Below are positions 42,761-51,827 of a DNA stretch of 64,000 nt, piece by piece; the stretch's first letter is position 1, and each line of letters begins with the position of its first letter. Both the position numbers and the translations under genes were made by a program. This DNA comes from Verrucomicrobiota bacterium (lineage in GTDB: Bacteria > Verrucomicrobiota > Verrucomicrobiia > Opitutales > Opitutaceae): the NCBI GenBank assembly GCA_016222805.1, contig JACRQG010000013.1, forward strand, positions 186,001 through 250,000, in the 5' to 3' direction. The notes beneath the pieces were generated by a model. That model searched no databases, was not told where the DNA came from, and was given only the letters and a program-made list of their open reading frames with translations.

Positions 42761-43540
42761 TCAGAGTGTCAGGCGCAACCCGTCGTAGGCCGGGGCGATC
42801 CCCGAAGGGAGAGAGGCCGCGAGGCTGGCGTGATCCGACAGGTGCGTCAGATGGGTCAGCCAGCAAGCCGGGGCGTTGATCTCCCGGGCCACGGCCACCG
42901 CCTCGTCGATCGACAGGTGCGAAGGATGGGGTTGGGGGCGCAGGCCGTCGAGAATCACGACGTCTGCCCCACGGGCCAGTTCAACCGCCGCCGACGGCAC
43001 CCGCTTGCAGTCGGTGTAATACACGAGCTTTCGTCCCGAACTGCGCTCCCGAAAGACGAGGCCGAGGGTGTTGATGCCGCCGTGCGGCAGGAGCGTGGAG
43101 TGGATCGTTCCCTGGGGAAGCTCCAGGACCTCCGGCATCGATTCCAGCTTGAAGGCCGCGTAGCCCTTGGCGATCGGGCGCTCGGTCATGGCATAGGGAT
43201 AGATCGCGAGCACCCGGCCCATGCCCTCCTCGGTTGAATAGACGGTGAGGGCGTTTCCACCCTTGAGATCGCAGAAACGGCGGAGGTCATCCATGCCCGC
43301 GATATGGTCCGCGTGGCCGTGCGTCAGGATGAAGAAGTCCAGACGCTCAATCCGCTCCCGCAGACACTGGAGGCGAAATTCCGGCGCGGCATCCACCTGG
43401 ATGTGCAGGCCGTCCATCACGACGTGGAGGGAGGAGCGTGTGCGTCGATTCCGCGGATCCGGCGAGCGACAGACCGCGCAGTCGCAGGCAATCATCGGGA
43501 CGCCCTGCGAGGTGCCGCTGCCGAGAAAGATCGCTTCCAT
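42761..43540 (-). CDS. MBL-fold metallohydrolase, PhnP-like
   Basis: 259 aa from the ATG at 43540. Metallo-beta-lactamase-fold motifs are clear: EAIFLGSGTSQGVPMIACDC near the start with a Cys pair for the extra zinc site (CDCAVC), HIQVDAAPEFRLQCL, the metal site ILTHGHADHIAGMDDLRR (THxHxDH), GLVFRERSSGRKLVYYTDCK and DVVILDGLRPQPHPSHLSID with HLTHLSDHA near the end. Related PhnP enzymes cleave cyclic ribose phosphates in phosphonate breakdown; others act on tRNA ends or cyclic nucleotides. No phn gene lies nearby, so the function is open. Confidence 0.87.
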   Translation of the reverse strand: MEAIFLGSGTSQGVPMIACDCAVCRSPDPRNRRTRSSLHVVMDGLHIQVDAAPEFRLQCLRERIERLDFFILTHGHADHIAGMDDLRRFCDLKGGNALTVYSTEEGMGRVLAIYPYAMTERPIAKGYAAFKLESMPEVLELPQGTIHSTLLPHGGINTLGLVFRERSSGRKLVYYTDCKRVPSAAVELARGADVVILDGLRPQPHPSHLSIDEAVAVAREINAPACWLTHLTHLSDHASLAASLPSGIAPAYDGLRLTL

Positions 43541-43579
43541 GGATACGGTGCCGGGCTCCGATCGCGGGCTCCCCTTTGC

Positions 43580-44374
43580 TCAGCGCCGGGCGCCCAGCCA
43601 GACCAGGGCCTGGGGAATGAAGTTCTCCAGGCCCGGCGTGTCCTCGGAGTGGGGCGAGAGGGTCAACACGCGCCCCCGGCCGAAATCCGCCGTCACCGCG
43701 GCGGGAGAATCGATCATGACGCCAACGGGCGAGCCGTTGTTGGCAATCTCTGTGCGAAAGACGGCGAACACCCGATACGGCGGAAGATCCGCCCGCCCGA
43801 GCGGCTTGATGATGGGCCCATTGGCGTACCGAATCGTGAACGGGTCCCGGACATCGCCGAAGACTTCCCGCCCGTCGTCGGTCAGCTGGATCCGCATCAT
43901 GCCGCGGCCGCGCTGCCACTTGTTGGAGACGGTCCGGGCGTTGAGCAGACCAAGTCCCCAGTCGAATCCGGCGCAGGCCAGGTAGGCCCCGGCGCAGATC
44001 CCGAGATAACCGCCGCCGCGCTCGACAAACTGGCGGACATTCCGCTTGCCGTCGTCACCAATCGCGCGGGCCTGGGCACTGCCGCTGCCCCCGGAGAACA
44101 CGATGATGTCGAAGGCCGAGAGATCCCGACTGCCGATCTCGGCGGGACTGAGCGGGGTCACGGTGGCGCCGGCGAGTTGGCGGGCGCGCAGCGAAACGGT
44201 GTCGACGCCCTTCTCTCCCGAACCTGGTCCCTGATAGATGGCAATCTTCAGGGGGACGGAGGTTGTCGGCGGAGCAAACAATCCCGCCGGATTGGGCGGG
44301 GCCTCGCCGGCGGCGGCGAGAAGCGGGGCCAGCGCCCCGGCTACGAGGGCAACGAGGAGATGCAAGCGCGGCAT
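43580..44374 (-). CDS. Secreted BPL_N-domain (class I glutamine amidotransferase-like) protein
   Basis: 264 aa from the ATG at 44374 (the GTG at 44389 is a less likely start). A signal peptide (RLHLLVALVAGALAPLLAAA) leads to a BPL_N domain: KIAIYQGPGSGEKGVDTVSL, AFDIIVFSGGSGSAQARAIG, and the nucleophile-elbow motif GYLGICAGAYLACAGFDWGL with a Cys that fits a GATase-type site. NRRPHPF-type amidotransferase features are absent. The rest (VFRTEIANNGSPVGVMIDSP, then GRGRVLTLSPHSEDTPGLEN) is a trailing beta domain. BPL_N proteins of this exported kind are common in planctomycetes and verrucomicrobia; no reaction is assigned. It follows the PduT-like gene by 28 nt on the same strand. Confidence 0.8.
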   Translation of the reverse strand: MPRLHLLVALVAGALAPLLAAAGEAPPNPAGLFAPPTTSVPLKIAIYQGPGSGEKGVDTVSLRARQLAGATVTPLSPAEIGSRDLSAFDIIVFSGGSGSAQARAIGDDGKRNVRQFVERGGGYLGICAGAYLACAGFDWGLGLLNARTVSNKWQRGRGMMRIQLTDDGREVFGDVRDPFTIRYANGPIIKPLGRADLPPYRVFAVFRTEIANNGSPVGVMIDSPAAVTADFGRGRVLTLSPHSEDTPGLENFIPQALVWLGARR

Positions 44375-44402
44375 CGGACCGGAGGGCACCTGGATACCCT
44401 TG

Positions 44403-44954
44403 TCAGATGATCTCGCGATAGACGTCCGGGTGCGGTCGCGGAATCACGACGGCATTGACGAGCATCCCGGCACCGGCGATCACCGCGCGTCCGGCGGCGA
44501 CGGCGGTCTGCACCGACGCCACGTCACCGGTCATGGTGAAGAACGCCTTGCCGCCCAGCGCCATGGCGAGCCGCACTTCCAGCAGTTGCACGGCCGCGCT
44601 CTTGGCGGCGGCGTCGGCTGCCTTGATCAGAGTGGCGACGTTGAAGGACTCGAGCACGCAGAGCGCGCCGGTCGGTTTCGCGATCGAGGTCCTCCCGAGC
44701 GCGGTCAGCACGTCGGGGTGAATGCTGGGCAGCACAAAACGGTCGATCAGGCAGCCGTTGGCGGCTTCCGCTCCGGCAGCCACCGCGCTGGTGACCGCGG
44801 AGGCATCGCCCGCCACCACGACCATGTACTTTCCGGAGCAGATGGAGCGCGAAAGGTAGAGGCGGACGTTGCCGGCCTTGAGCATCGCGTCGGCCACGGC
44901 GAAACCGGCGGCGATACTGGAGAGTTCGATGAGACCAACGGATTTTTCACTCAT
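44403..44954 (-). CDS. Tandem-BMC-domain microcompartment shell protein, PduT-like
   Basis: 183 aa with two BMC domains in tandem, about residues 4-88 and 93-180, each with the pattern of a BMC-H domain: SVGLIELSSIAAGFAVADAM, ASAVTSAVAAGAEAANGCL and SIHPDVLTALG in the first, and GALCVLESFNVATLIKAADA and SVQTAVAAGRAVIAGAG in the second. SRSICSGKYM places a Cys at residue 39, matching the PduT Cys38 that binds a [4Fe-4S] cluster at the trimer centre. It is 12 nt after a PduS-like gene, the same redox pair seen in propanediol microcompartments. No BMC-H, vertex protein or enzyme gene is in the window. Confidence 0.9.
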   Translation of the reverse strand: MSEKSVGLIELSSIAAGFAVADAMLKAGNVRLYLSRSICSGKYMVVVAGDASAVTSAVAAGAEAANGCLIDRFVLPSIHPDVLTALGRTSIAKPTGALCVLESFNVATLIKAADAAAKSAAVQLLEVRLAMALGGKAFFTMTGDVASVQTAVAAGRAVIAGAGMLVNAVVIPRPHPDVYREII

Positions 44955-44966
44955 GATACGGTCGGT

Positions 44967-46283
44967 TCAGCGCGGTTGAATCACGATTTCCCGCTCGGTT
45001 ACGGCGGTGACCGTGCCGTCGACGGAAGCGTGGATGATGGCGCCGAGAGTCTTCTCGGGCATGACACTCAGGGCCTCGCCCGCCCGGACGACCTGGCCGG
45101 GGGCGACGAGAGGCCGGCCGCCGGTTCCGGCGCTCTGCTTGAGGGGTAGGGAGAGTTGCGCGGTTCGCACCGCGGTTTCCTTCCACGGCGCCGGGTGGGC
45201 GTATTCGGAGATTGCGAGACGCTGCATCAGTGACTCGATGGGCACGCGGCGTCCGTCGCGCATCGGGTGCGGCGTGACCGTCATCGGGCCGCTCCATTTC
45301 ACCTGATTGCGGCGCAGTTCGGCCTTGGAGTGGTCGCAAGCCTCCTTGGGAAACAGCTCCTCCGGACAGGCGAACAGCGTGCACAGGCCGCAGGAGCAGC
45401 ACATCGCCGCCCATTCATTCCAATGCGCCGCCCCGGTCGCCGTGAAGGCGAGCGATCGCATCACTTGGTGGGGTTCGACCGCGTAGCCGAGGAGGAAGCG
45501 CGGACAAAACTCGGTGCAGTACCGGCACTGGTCGCAGGCCGACTTGCCGATGGCGTTCTGCTCCACCGCCGGCTTCAACTTCCGCTCGATCACGTGGTGA
45601 TCCCGCGGCAGCACGATGACGCCGCCGGTGGTCTTGGTGACGGGCAGGTCCAGGTTGGTGGTCGTCTCTCCCATCATCATCCCGCCGATGCAGAGGACCG
45701 GGTCGGCGACCCGGGCTCCGCCGGCGGCGGCGATGCAGTCGCGCAAGCGCGTGCCGAGCGGCACGGTCATGGTCGCAGGTTCGCCGACGGCACCCGCCAC
45801 GGTCAGAGTCTTCAGAGTGACCGGCCGGCCCTCCGCGGCGGCGGCAACGTTGACGAAGGTCTCCACGTTGCACACGACGGCGCCGACGTTCAGGGGGATC
45901 CCCCCCGGGGGAATCAGCCGGCCGGTGGTTTCGTGCACCAGATCGTACTCGTCGCCGGCCGGATAATAGTCGCCCAGGAGATGAACTCGCACCGGGGTCC
46001 CCGCGCTGGCTTCGCGGATGGCGTCGACGGCATGAGCGTTTTTCGCCTTGATGCCGACGATTCCCTGGCGGGCCTTCACCGCGTCCATCGCCAGGAGCAT
46101 GCCGCGAACAACCGCGGCGGCCTGGTGCTCCATGATCGCGGCGTCCTTGTGCAGGAGCGGCTCGCACTCGGCGCCGTTGGCGATGACCGTGTCGGCGGCA
46201 GAGGCGAGTTTGACGTGGGTGGGAAACCCGCCGCCGCCGGCACCCACCACCCCGGCCTGGCGAACTTGCTCGATTAGGTTCAT
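44967..46283 (-). CDS. PduS/RnfC-like flavo-iron-sulfur protein
   Basis: 438 aa from the ATG at 46283 (a GTG one codon earlier is possible). The N-terminus has the Rnf/NQO SLBB-type fold: VVGAGGGGFPTHVKLAS (nucleotide/FMN loop, residues about 13-29), NGAECEPLLHKDAAIMEHQA, and GDYYPAGDEYDLVHETTGRL. Two 4Fe-4S motifs follow, CDQCRYCTEFCPR near 249 and CCSCGLCTLFACP near 294. The C-terminus (GGRPLVAPGQVVRAGEALSV, then MPEKTLGAIIHASVDGTVTA) is a lipoyl/RnfC-like domain. PduS reduces cobalamin for the diol dehydratase; the same domains carry electrons in other microcompartments. It is encoded just upstream of the PduT-like shell protein. Confidence 0.9.
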   Translation of the reverse strand: MNLIEQVRQAGVVGAGGGGFPTHVKLASAADTVIANGAECEPLLHKDAAIMEHQAAAVVRGMLLAMDAVKARQGIVGIKAKNAHAVDAIREASAGTPVRVHLLGDYYPAGDEYDLVHETTGRLIPPGGIPLNVGAVVCNVETFVNVAAAAEGRPVTLKTLTVAGAVGEPATMTVPLGTRLRDCIAAAGGARVADPVLCIGGMMMGETTTNLDLPVTKTTGGVIVLPRDHHVIERKLKPAVEQNAIGKSACDQCRYCTEFCPRFLLGYAVEPHQVMRSLAFTATGAAHWNEWAAMCCSCGLCTLFACPEELFPKEACDHSKAELRRNQVKWSGPMTVTPHPMRDGRRVPIESLMQRLAISEYAHPAPWKETAVRTAQLSLPLKQSAGTGGRPLVAPGQVVRAGEALSVMPEKTLGAIIHASVDGTVTAVTEREIVIQPR

Positions 46284-46356
46284 CACGTGTTCGGCCCGCT
46301 TGTTTGGACGTGATCATGTCGCTTGCCAAGCTGCATTCCAGCCGGGACGAAAAGAG

Positions 46357-46386
46357 AAAGGCGCGCCACGGGAGTGGCGCGCCTTT
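46357..46386 (-). terminator. Rho-independent terminator after groEL
   Basis: A 13-bp stem (AAAGGCGCGCCAC with GTGGCGCGCCTTT) and a 4-nt loop lie between the groEL stop codon at 46419 and the PduS-like gene. On the minus strand it is followed by TTT and a CTCTTTT stretch. It should separate the chaperonin and BMC transcripts. The stem also has T-rich ends on the plus strand. Confidence 0.88.
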
Positions 46387-46418
46387 TCAATCGAACAGCG
46401 GAGGATTCCGCGGATGAC

Positions 46419-48044
46419 TTAGTAGTCCATGCCGCCGCCCGGAGGATGCGCGGGAGCCGCTTCCTTCTTCTCCGGGATCTCGGTGATCATGCACTCGGTC
46501 GTGAGCAGCAGGCCGGCGACGGAGGCCGCGTTCTGCAGGGCGGTGCGGGTGACCTTGGTCGGGTCCACCACGCCGGCCTTCACGAGGTCCTCGTATTCCC
46601 CGGTGGCGACGTTGTAGCCGTAGTTGCCCTTGTTGGCGGCAACCTGGCCGACGACGACGGCACCCTCGACGCCGGCATTGGCGCAGAGCATGCGGATCGG
46701 GGACTCGATGGCCCGGCGCACGATCTGGGCGCCGATGGCCTCGTCGCCCTCGAGCTTGAGAGCGTCGATCGCCTTGGCCGTGCGGATGAGGGCGACGCCA
46801 CCGCCGGCGACGATGCCCTCTTCCACCGCAGCGCGGGTGGCATGGAGCGCATCCTCGACGCGGGCTTTCTTCTCCTTCATTTCCGTCTCGGTGGCCGCAC
46901 CGACGTTGATGACCGCCACGCCGCCGGCGAGCTTCGCCAGGCGCTCCTGGAGCTTCTCGCGGTCGTAGTCGGAGGTGGTCTCGTCGATCTGGCGGCGGAT
47001 CTGCTTCACGCGGCCCTGGATGTCGGACGACTTGCCCGACCCCTCGACGATCGTGGTGTTCTCCTTGTCGACCACGATGCGCTTGGCGCGGCCGAGGTCG
47101 CTGATCTGGAGGTTCTCGAGCTTGATGCCGAGGTCCTCGGTGATGCAGCGGCCGCCGGTGAGGATCGCGATGTCCTCGAGCATGGCCTTGCGGCGATCAC
47201 CGAAGCCCGGGGCCTTGACGGCGCAGACGTTCAGCGTGCCGCGGATCTTGTTCACCACCAGGGCGGCGAGGGCTTCACCCTCGACTTCCTCGGCGATGAC
47301 GAGGAGGGGCTTGCCGCTCTTGGCGACGGTCTGGAGCAGCGGGAGGAACTCCTGGAGGTTGGAGATCTTCTTCTCGTGGATCAGCACGTAGGCGTCCTCG
47401 AGGACCGCTTCCTGGGCCTCCGCATTGGTCGCGAAGTAGGGCGAGAGGTAGCCCTTGTCGAACTGCATGCCCTCGACGACGTCGAGCGTGGTCTCGATCG
47501 ACTTGGCCTCTTCGACGGTGATGGTGCCGTCCTTGCCGACCTTGTCCATGGCGTCGGCGATGATGTTGCCGATCTTGTCGTCCCAGTTGGCCGACACGGT
47601 CGCGACCTGGCGGATTTCCTCGCGGTCATTGACGCGCTTGGAGATCTTGGCGAGTTCCACCACGGCAACCTCGACGGCCTTGTCGATGCCGCGCTTGAGG
47701 AAGATCGGGTTCGAGCCGGCCGTGACGTTCTTCAGGCCTTCCTTGTAGATGGACTCGGCGAGCACGGTCGCCGTGGTGGTGCCGTCGCCGGCGGCGTCGC
47801 TCGTCTTGGACGCGACTTCCTTCACCATCTGGGCGCCCATGTTCTCGTAGGGATCGGGAAGCTCGACCTCCTTGGCGACGGTCACGCCGTCCTTGGTCAC
47901 GGTCGGCGAACCGAATTTCTTGTCGATGACGACATTGCGGCCCTTGGGCCCGAGCGTCACCTTGACGGCCTTCGAGAGGAGTTCGACGCCGCGGAGGACT
48001 TTTTGACGAGCGCTCTCGTCGAAGAGGAGTTGTTTAGCAGCCAT
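46419..48044 (-). CDS. groL: Chaperonin GroEL (Cpn60)
   Basis: 541 aa from the ATG at 48044. It is a complete group I chaperonin: [43 protein letters not shown]-binding [20 protein letters not shown], the hinge [60 protein letters not shown] and [20 protein letters not shown] near the C-terminus. The tail ends GGGMDY instead of the usual long GGM repeats. It folds proteins with GroES in the cytoplasm. It lies 41 nt downstream of groES, on the same strand as dnaK. A strong terminator follows. No Shine-Dalgarno sequence precedes it. Confidence 0.98.
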   Translation of the reverse strand: MAAKQLLFDESARQKVLRGVELLSKAVKVTLGPKGRNVVIDKKFGSPTVTKDGVTVAKEVELPDPYENMGAQMVKEVASKTSDAAGDGTTTATVLAESIYKEGLKNVTAGSNPIFLKRGIDKAVEVAVVELAKISKRVNDREEIRQVATVSANWDDKIGNIIADAMDKVGKDGTITVEEAKSIETTLDVVEGMQFDKGYLSPYFATNAEAQEAVLEDAYVLIHEKKISNLQEFLPLLQTVAKSGKPLLVIAEEVEGEALAALVVNKIRGTLNVCAVKAPGFGDRRKAMLEDIAILTGGRCITEDLGIKLENLQISDLGRAKRIVVDKENTTIVEGSGKSSDIQGRVKQIRRQIDETTSDYDREKLQERLAKLAGGVAVINVGAATETEMKEKKARVEDALHATRAAVEEGIVAGGGVALIRTAKAIDALKLEGDEAIGAQIVRRAIESPIRMLCANAGVEGAVVVGQVAANKGNYGYNVATGEYEDLVKAGVVDPTKVTRTALQNAASVAGLLLTTECMITEIPEKKEAAPAHPPGGGMDY

Positions 48045-48085
48045 GTGTTGGAATTTCTATGTTGAAGTTGAGGGGGTGGAGGAGC

Positions 48086-48382
48086 TCAGCCGATGACGCC
48101 CAGGATGTCGTCTTCGCGAACCAGCGTGTACTTCTTGTCGTCGAGTTTCACCTCGGTGCCACCGTACTTGCTGATGAGCACGCGGTCGCCGACCTTGACC
48201 TCGAAGGGAGTGACCTTGCCGTCTTCGCCTTTCTTGCCGGTGCCAAGGGCGATGACCTTGGCCTCCTGCGGCTTTTCTTTGGCGCTGTCCGGGATGATGA
48301 TGCCTCCGCGGACCTGCTCTTTTTCTTCGATGTGTTCGACGAGAACACGATCACCGATGGGCTTGATTTTGACGTTAGCCAT
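48086..48382 (-). CDS. groS: Co-chaperonin GroES (Cpn10)
   Basis: 98 aa from the ATG at 48382. It has the Cpn10 pattern: [20 protein letters not shown], the mobile loop [20 protein letters not shown] (with the GGI-type motif that docks to GroEL), [39 protein letters not shown] and [16 protein letters not shown]. It is the cap of GroEL. It precedes groEL and follows dnaK by 96 nt on the same strand. I see no CIRCE element in the gap. The leader before the ATG has no Shine-Dalgarno motif. Confidence 0.97.
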   Translation of the reverse strand: MANVKIKPIGDRVLVEHIEEKEQVRGGIIIPDSAKEKPQEAKVIALGTGKKGEDGKVTPFEVKVGDRVLISKYGGTEVKLDDKKYTLVREDDILGVIG

Positions 48383-48478
48383 ATGTGGTTGATTTAGGGT
48401 TGGACGAAAAGGGGGGACGGGAACAACACCCGGCCAACTGCGCCGTGGCGCAACGGTGCGGGCGGAAACGGGGGGCGG

Positions 48479-50419
48479 TTACTTCTTCTTGTCGTCGTCG
48501 ACGACTTCGAAGTCGGCATCCACGACATCGGCCTTCTTTTCCGGCTTCTTGCCGGAGACGGCACCGGCTTCAGCGGCCGCCGGGCCGGACTCGCGGGCAC
48601 CGCCGGCGGCGCCCGCCTTTTGGACTTCCTGGTAAATCTCGCCGCCCACGGCGGTGAGCTTCTCGAGGGCCGACTTCATCCGCTCGACGTCATTGCTCTC
48701 CAGGTCCTTCCTGGCGTCGGCGATGGCGCTCGTGCCCTTGGACTTGATGCCGGACGGGATCTTGTCGCCGGAGTCCTTCAGCGTCTTCTCGAGTTGGTAG
48801 ATGGCGGAATCGAGCTGGTTCTTGGCTTCGACCGCTTCCTTCCGCTTCTTGTCCTCGGCGGCATGCAGTTCGGCTTCCTTGGTCATCCGATCGACCTCTT
48901 CCTTGGACAGGCCGGACGAACCCTGGATGGTGATCTTCTGGTCCTTGCCGGTACCCAGGTCCTTGGCGGAGACGTGGAGGATGCCGTTGGCGTCGATGTC
49001 GAACGTGACTTCGATCTGGGGCATGCCGCGCGGCGCCGGCGGAATCCCATCGAGACGGAAGGTGCCGAGCACCTTGTTGTCGCGGGACATCGGGCGCTCA
49101 CCCTGCAGGACCACGATCTCCACTGAAGGCTGGTTGTCGCTGTAGGTGGAGAAGACCTGGGTCTTCTTGGCGGGAATCGTCGTGTTGCGCGGAATCATCG
49201 GGGTCGCCACCTGTCCGGCGGTCTCGATGCCAAGCGTCAGCGGGGTCACGTCGAGGAGTAGGACGTCGCGCACTTCGCCCTTCAGCACGCCACCCTGCAC
49301 GGCTGCGCCAACGGCGACGACTTCGTCCGGGTTCACTCCCTGGTGCGGCGGCTTGCCACCCAGCTTGTGGGCGATTTCCACCACCTTGGGCATGCGGGTC
49401 ATGCCGCCGACGAGCACCAGTTCGTCGATCTGCGTGGTCGTGAGGTCGGCGTCCTTGAGGCAGTTCTTGAACGGCTGGATGCAGCGCTCGAACAGCGAGT
49501 CGCAGATCTGCTCCATCTTGGAGCGGCTCAACTGCACATTCAGGTGCTTGGGGCCCGTCGCGTCGGCGGTGATGAAGGGCAGGTTGATGTCGACCGACTG
49601 GGCCGAGGAGAGGGCGATCTTGGCCTTTTCCGCCTCTTCCTTGAGGCGCTGCAACGCCATGGGGTCTTTGCGGAGGTCGATGCCGTTCTCCTTCTTGAAG
49701 CTCTCCACCAGCCACGAAATCAGCGCCTCGTCCCAGTTGTCGCCGCCGAGGTGCGTGTCGCCATTGGTCGCCTTCACTTCGAACACCCCGTCGCCGATCT
49801 CCAGCACCGACACGTCGAAGGTGCCGCCGCCCAGATCGAAGACCGCGATCTTCTCGTCCTTCTTCTTGTCGAGGCCGTAAGCCAGGGACGCGGCGGTCGG
49901 CTCGTTGATAATCCGCAGCACGTCGAGCCCGGCGATCTTGCCGGCGTCCTTGGTGGCCTGCCGCTGGGAGTCGTTGAAATAGGCCGGGACCGTGATGACC
50001 GCCTGGGTGATCTTCTCGCCGAGATACGCTTCGGCGTCGGCTTTCATCTTCGCCAGCACGAAGGCGGAAATCTGCTGCGGGGCGAATTGCTCCACCTTGT
50101 CGCCCACCTGCACCTCAATGTACGCGTCGCCGTTTTTTCCCTCGACCACCTTGAACGGCATGTTCCTGGCTTCTTCCCGCACCTCGGTGAATTTGCGGCC
50201 GATGAAACGCTTCGCGGAAAAGACGGTGTTGCGCGGGTTCGTGATGGCCTGGCGCTTGGCGGCCTGTCCCACCAGTCGTTCGCCGGTCTTGGTGAACGCA
50301 ACCACGGATGGGGTGGTGCGCGCGCCCTCGGCATTGGGAATCACCACGGGTTCGCCACCTTCCATCACCGCCATGCACGAGTTGGTCGTTCCGAGATCGA
50401 TACCAAGAATACGGCTCAT
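48479..50419 (-). CDS. dnaK: Chaperone DnaK (Hsp70)
   Basis: 646 aa from the ATG at 50419 ([20 protein letters not shown]). The nucleotide-binding domain has the phosphate loops ([17 protein letters not shown]), [40 protein letters not shown] and [20 protein letters not shown]; the linker is [20 protein letters not shown], and the substrate domain includes [20 protein letters not shown] and [13 protein letters not shown]. The C-terminus is Ala/Lys-rich and ends [13 protein letters not shown]. Length is normal. It lies upstream of groES-groEL on the same strand. GrpE and DnaJ are not in the window. AT-rich inverted repeats lie before it. Confidence 0.98.
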   Translation of the reverse strand: MSRILGIDLGTTNSCMAVMEGGEPVVIPNAEGARTTPSVVAFTKTGERLVGQAAKRQAITNPRNTVFSAKRFIGRKFTEVREEARNMPFKVVEGKNGDAYIEVQVGDKVEQFAPQQISAFVLAKMKADAEAYLGEKITQAVITVPAYFNDSQRQATKDAGKIAGLDVLRIINEPTAASLAYGLDKKKDEKIAVFDLGGGTFDVSVLEIGDGVFEVKATNGDTHLGGDNWDEALISWLVESFKKENGIDLRKDPMALQRLKEEAEKAKIALSSAQSVDINLPFITADATGPKHLNVQLSRSKMEQICDSLFERCIQPFKNCLKDADLTTTQIDELVLVGGMTRMPKVVEIAHKLGGKPPHQGVNPDEVVAVGAAVQGGVLKGEVRDVLLLDVTPLTLGIETAGQVATPMIPRNTTIPAKKTQVFSTYSDNQPSVEIVVLQGERPMSRDNKVLGTFRLDGIPPAPRGMPQIEVTFDIDANGILHVSAKDLGTGKDQKITIQGSSGLSKEEVDRMTKEAELHAAEDKKRKEAVEAKNQLDSAIYQLEKTLKDSGDKIPSGIKSKGTSAIADARKDLESNDVERMKSALEKLTAVGGEIYQEVQKAGAAGGARESGPAAAEAGAVSGKKPEKKADVVDADFEVVDDDKKK

Positions 50420-50478
50420 GCACGCCCCGGAGCAATGCATGTGCCCCGAACCTCAGGGTTTTCGTAAAGCAAAGAGGG

Positions 50479-50523
50479 ACAAATATTTGAAATTTGTGCG
50501 CTACCTAAATGACCCTGGGGTCA
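50479..50523 (-). promoter_or_regulatory. Inverted repeats upstream of dnaK
   Basis: Two symmetric elements lie in the 209-nt divergent gap: ACAAAT at 50479-50484 with ATTTGT at 50492-50497 (7-nt spacer), and TGACC at 50510-50514 with GGTCA at 50519-50523 (4-nt spacer). They are the most AT-rich and the most regular parts of the gap and could be the promoter and an operator of dnaK. There is no CIRCE element and no clear sigma-32 promoter. Confidence 0.35.
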
Positions 50524-50628
50524 CTCGTGTTGCCATGCCAGGTTGGCGCACTTGTGACGCACTGGCCTGACCCGGGCGTGAATCGATGTCGCAGTTGAAT
50601 TCAGGGGCGACGCAGCTACGGTTGCGCC

Positions 50629-51312
50629 ATGGAGTTGGAAATCACTTTGCCGGACGAGGTGCCGGTGATGACCCTGCCGGAGGCCGCCTTGTTTCCGCAG
50701 GCGCTGATGCCGCTGCACATCTTCGAGCCCCGATATCGCCACATGCTGCGCGACGTCCTGGCGTCGAACCGACTCTTGGCGGTGGCGGGGCTGGACCGCG
50801 GCCGGCTGGGCGAGTCGGGCAACCCTGAGCCGCCTTACCGGATTGCGACCGTCGGGATGGTCCGGGCCTGCCAGAAGAACGGTAATGGAACTTCAAATCT
50901 TCTTTTGCAGGGACTGACCCGGGTCGAGATTCTGGCCATCACCCGCGACGAACCCTATCGCTCGGTGCGGGTGCGGGCGTTGGTGAGTGAAGGGGGCGCG
51001 GATGCGGCGAGAAACCAGGAACTGCGGCGCCGGTTGGCCCGCCTGATCGGCATCAAGCTTCGGCTCCAGACGGGGGCGGTGGACGAGATCGCGACCTTCC
51101 TGAAGACGGTCGAAGATCCGGAGACGTTTTCCGATATCGCCGCGTTCAGCTTGTGTGAAGATTCCGGGCTCAAGCAGCGTCTTCTGGAGACCTTGGACGT
51201 GGGCCGCCGCCTGGAGTTGCTGGCCGACCAGCTCCTGACCGACATCGAAGAACTCAAGCTGAAGCGCCGGTTGCAGGGGCGATTGCCGGACGATCACATT
51301 TCCCTGAACTAG
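50629..51312 (+). CDS. LON N-terminal (substrate-binding) domain protein
   Basis: 227 aa from the ATG at 50629. It matches the N-terminal domain of Lon but has no ATPase or protease part: PVMTLPEAALFPQALMPLHI, FEPRYRHMLRDVLASNRLLA, AVAGLDRGRLGESGNPEPPY, IATVGMVRACQKNGNGTSNL, LLQGLTRVEILAITRDEPYR and EIATFLKTVEDPETFSDIAA. The C-terminal helix pattern (LKQRLLETLDVGRRLELLAD) is also Lon-like. Stand-alone LON-domain proteins occur in many bacteria and probably bind substrates or partners; no reaction is known. It is divergent from dnaK across 209 nt, so it may share control with the chaperones. Confidence 0.88.
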   Translation: MELEITLPDEVPVMTLPEAALFPQALMPLHIFEPRYRHMLRDVLASNRLLAVAGLDRGRLGESGNPEPPYRIATVGMVRACQKNGNGTSNLLLQGLTRVEILAITRDEPYRSVRVRALVSEGGADAARNQELRRRLARLIGIKLRLQTGAVDEIATFLKTVEDPETFSDIAAFSLCEDSGLKQRLLETLDVGRRLELLADQLLTDIEELKLKRRLQGRLPDDHISLN

Positions 51313-51344
51313 CCGTGCGCCGGTACTGCGCCGGGCGCAGATCC

Positions 51345-51827
51345 TCAGCCGCGGATCGAAATCGGGGCGGCAGGCCACCACCGGTACAGGAAGAAATAGA
51401 CCAGCACACCGGTGATGCTCACGTAGTACCAGATGGGAAAGGTCCACCGGGCCCACCGCCGATGGCGTTCGTGCTGTCCGGACAGCGCGAGCAGAAAGGT
51501 GCGGGGCACCAGGTAGGCGATCGCCATCGCGAGGATAATGTGCGAGATCAGCATCACACGATAGATGGGCACCACAGCACCGGTGCCGCCAAAGGGCGTG
51601 TGCACACCGCGAACCAGGATCTTGTGGGTCACGTAGCCAACCAGGAACACGGCCGACACGACTCCCGCGGCCAACATGCAGCGGCGGTGGCGGACCAAAT
51701 CCTGGTCACGCGCCGGTCCGGGAACGCGATGCCGGGCGCGCCGGATGAAAATGAAGCCGGCGGTCATCAGCGCCGTCGCGACGCCGTTGAGCAGCGCATT
51801 CAGGGCGGGAATGTCTTGAACCGTCAT
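51345..51827 (-). CDS. DUF420-family membrane protein
   Basis: 160 aa with four predicted helices from the ATG at 51827, overlapping the ctaB stop by 4 nt. Motifs are ALNALLNGVATALMTAGFIF, MLAAGVVSAVFLVGYVTHKI with conserved His, VPIYRVMLISHIILAMAIAY with a second His, and WARWTFPIWYYVSITGVLVY. DUF420 proteins (related to CtaM/YozB) are found beside heme A synthesis and oxidase genes in Bacillus and others, and are thought to help oxidase assembly. The same place here, at the end of ctaA-ctaB, supports that role. The exact function is not known. Confidence 0.85.
   Translation of the reverse strand: MTVQDIPALNALLNGVATALMTAGFIFIRRARHRVPGPARDQDLVRHRRCMLAAGVVSAVFLVGYVTHKILVRGVHTPFGGTGAVVPIYRVMLISHIILAMAIAYLVPRTFLLALSGQHERHRRWARWTFPIWYYVSITGVLVYFFLYRWWPAAPISIRG

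Noticed and set aside
48383-48478. CIRCE element before groES
   Set aside because: No TTAGCACTC-N9-GAGTGCTAA or close variant on either strand.
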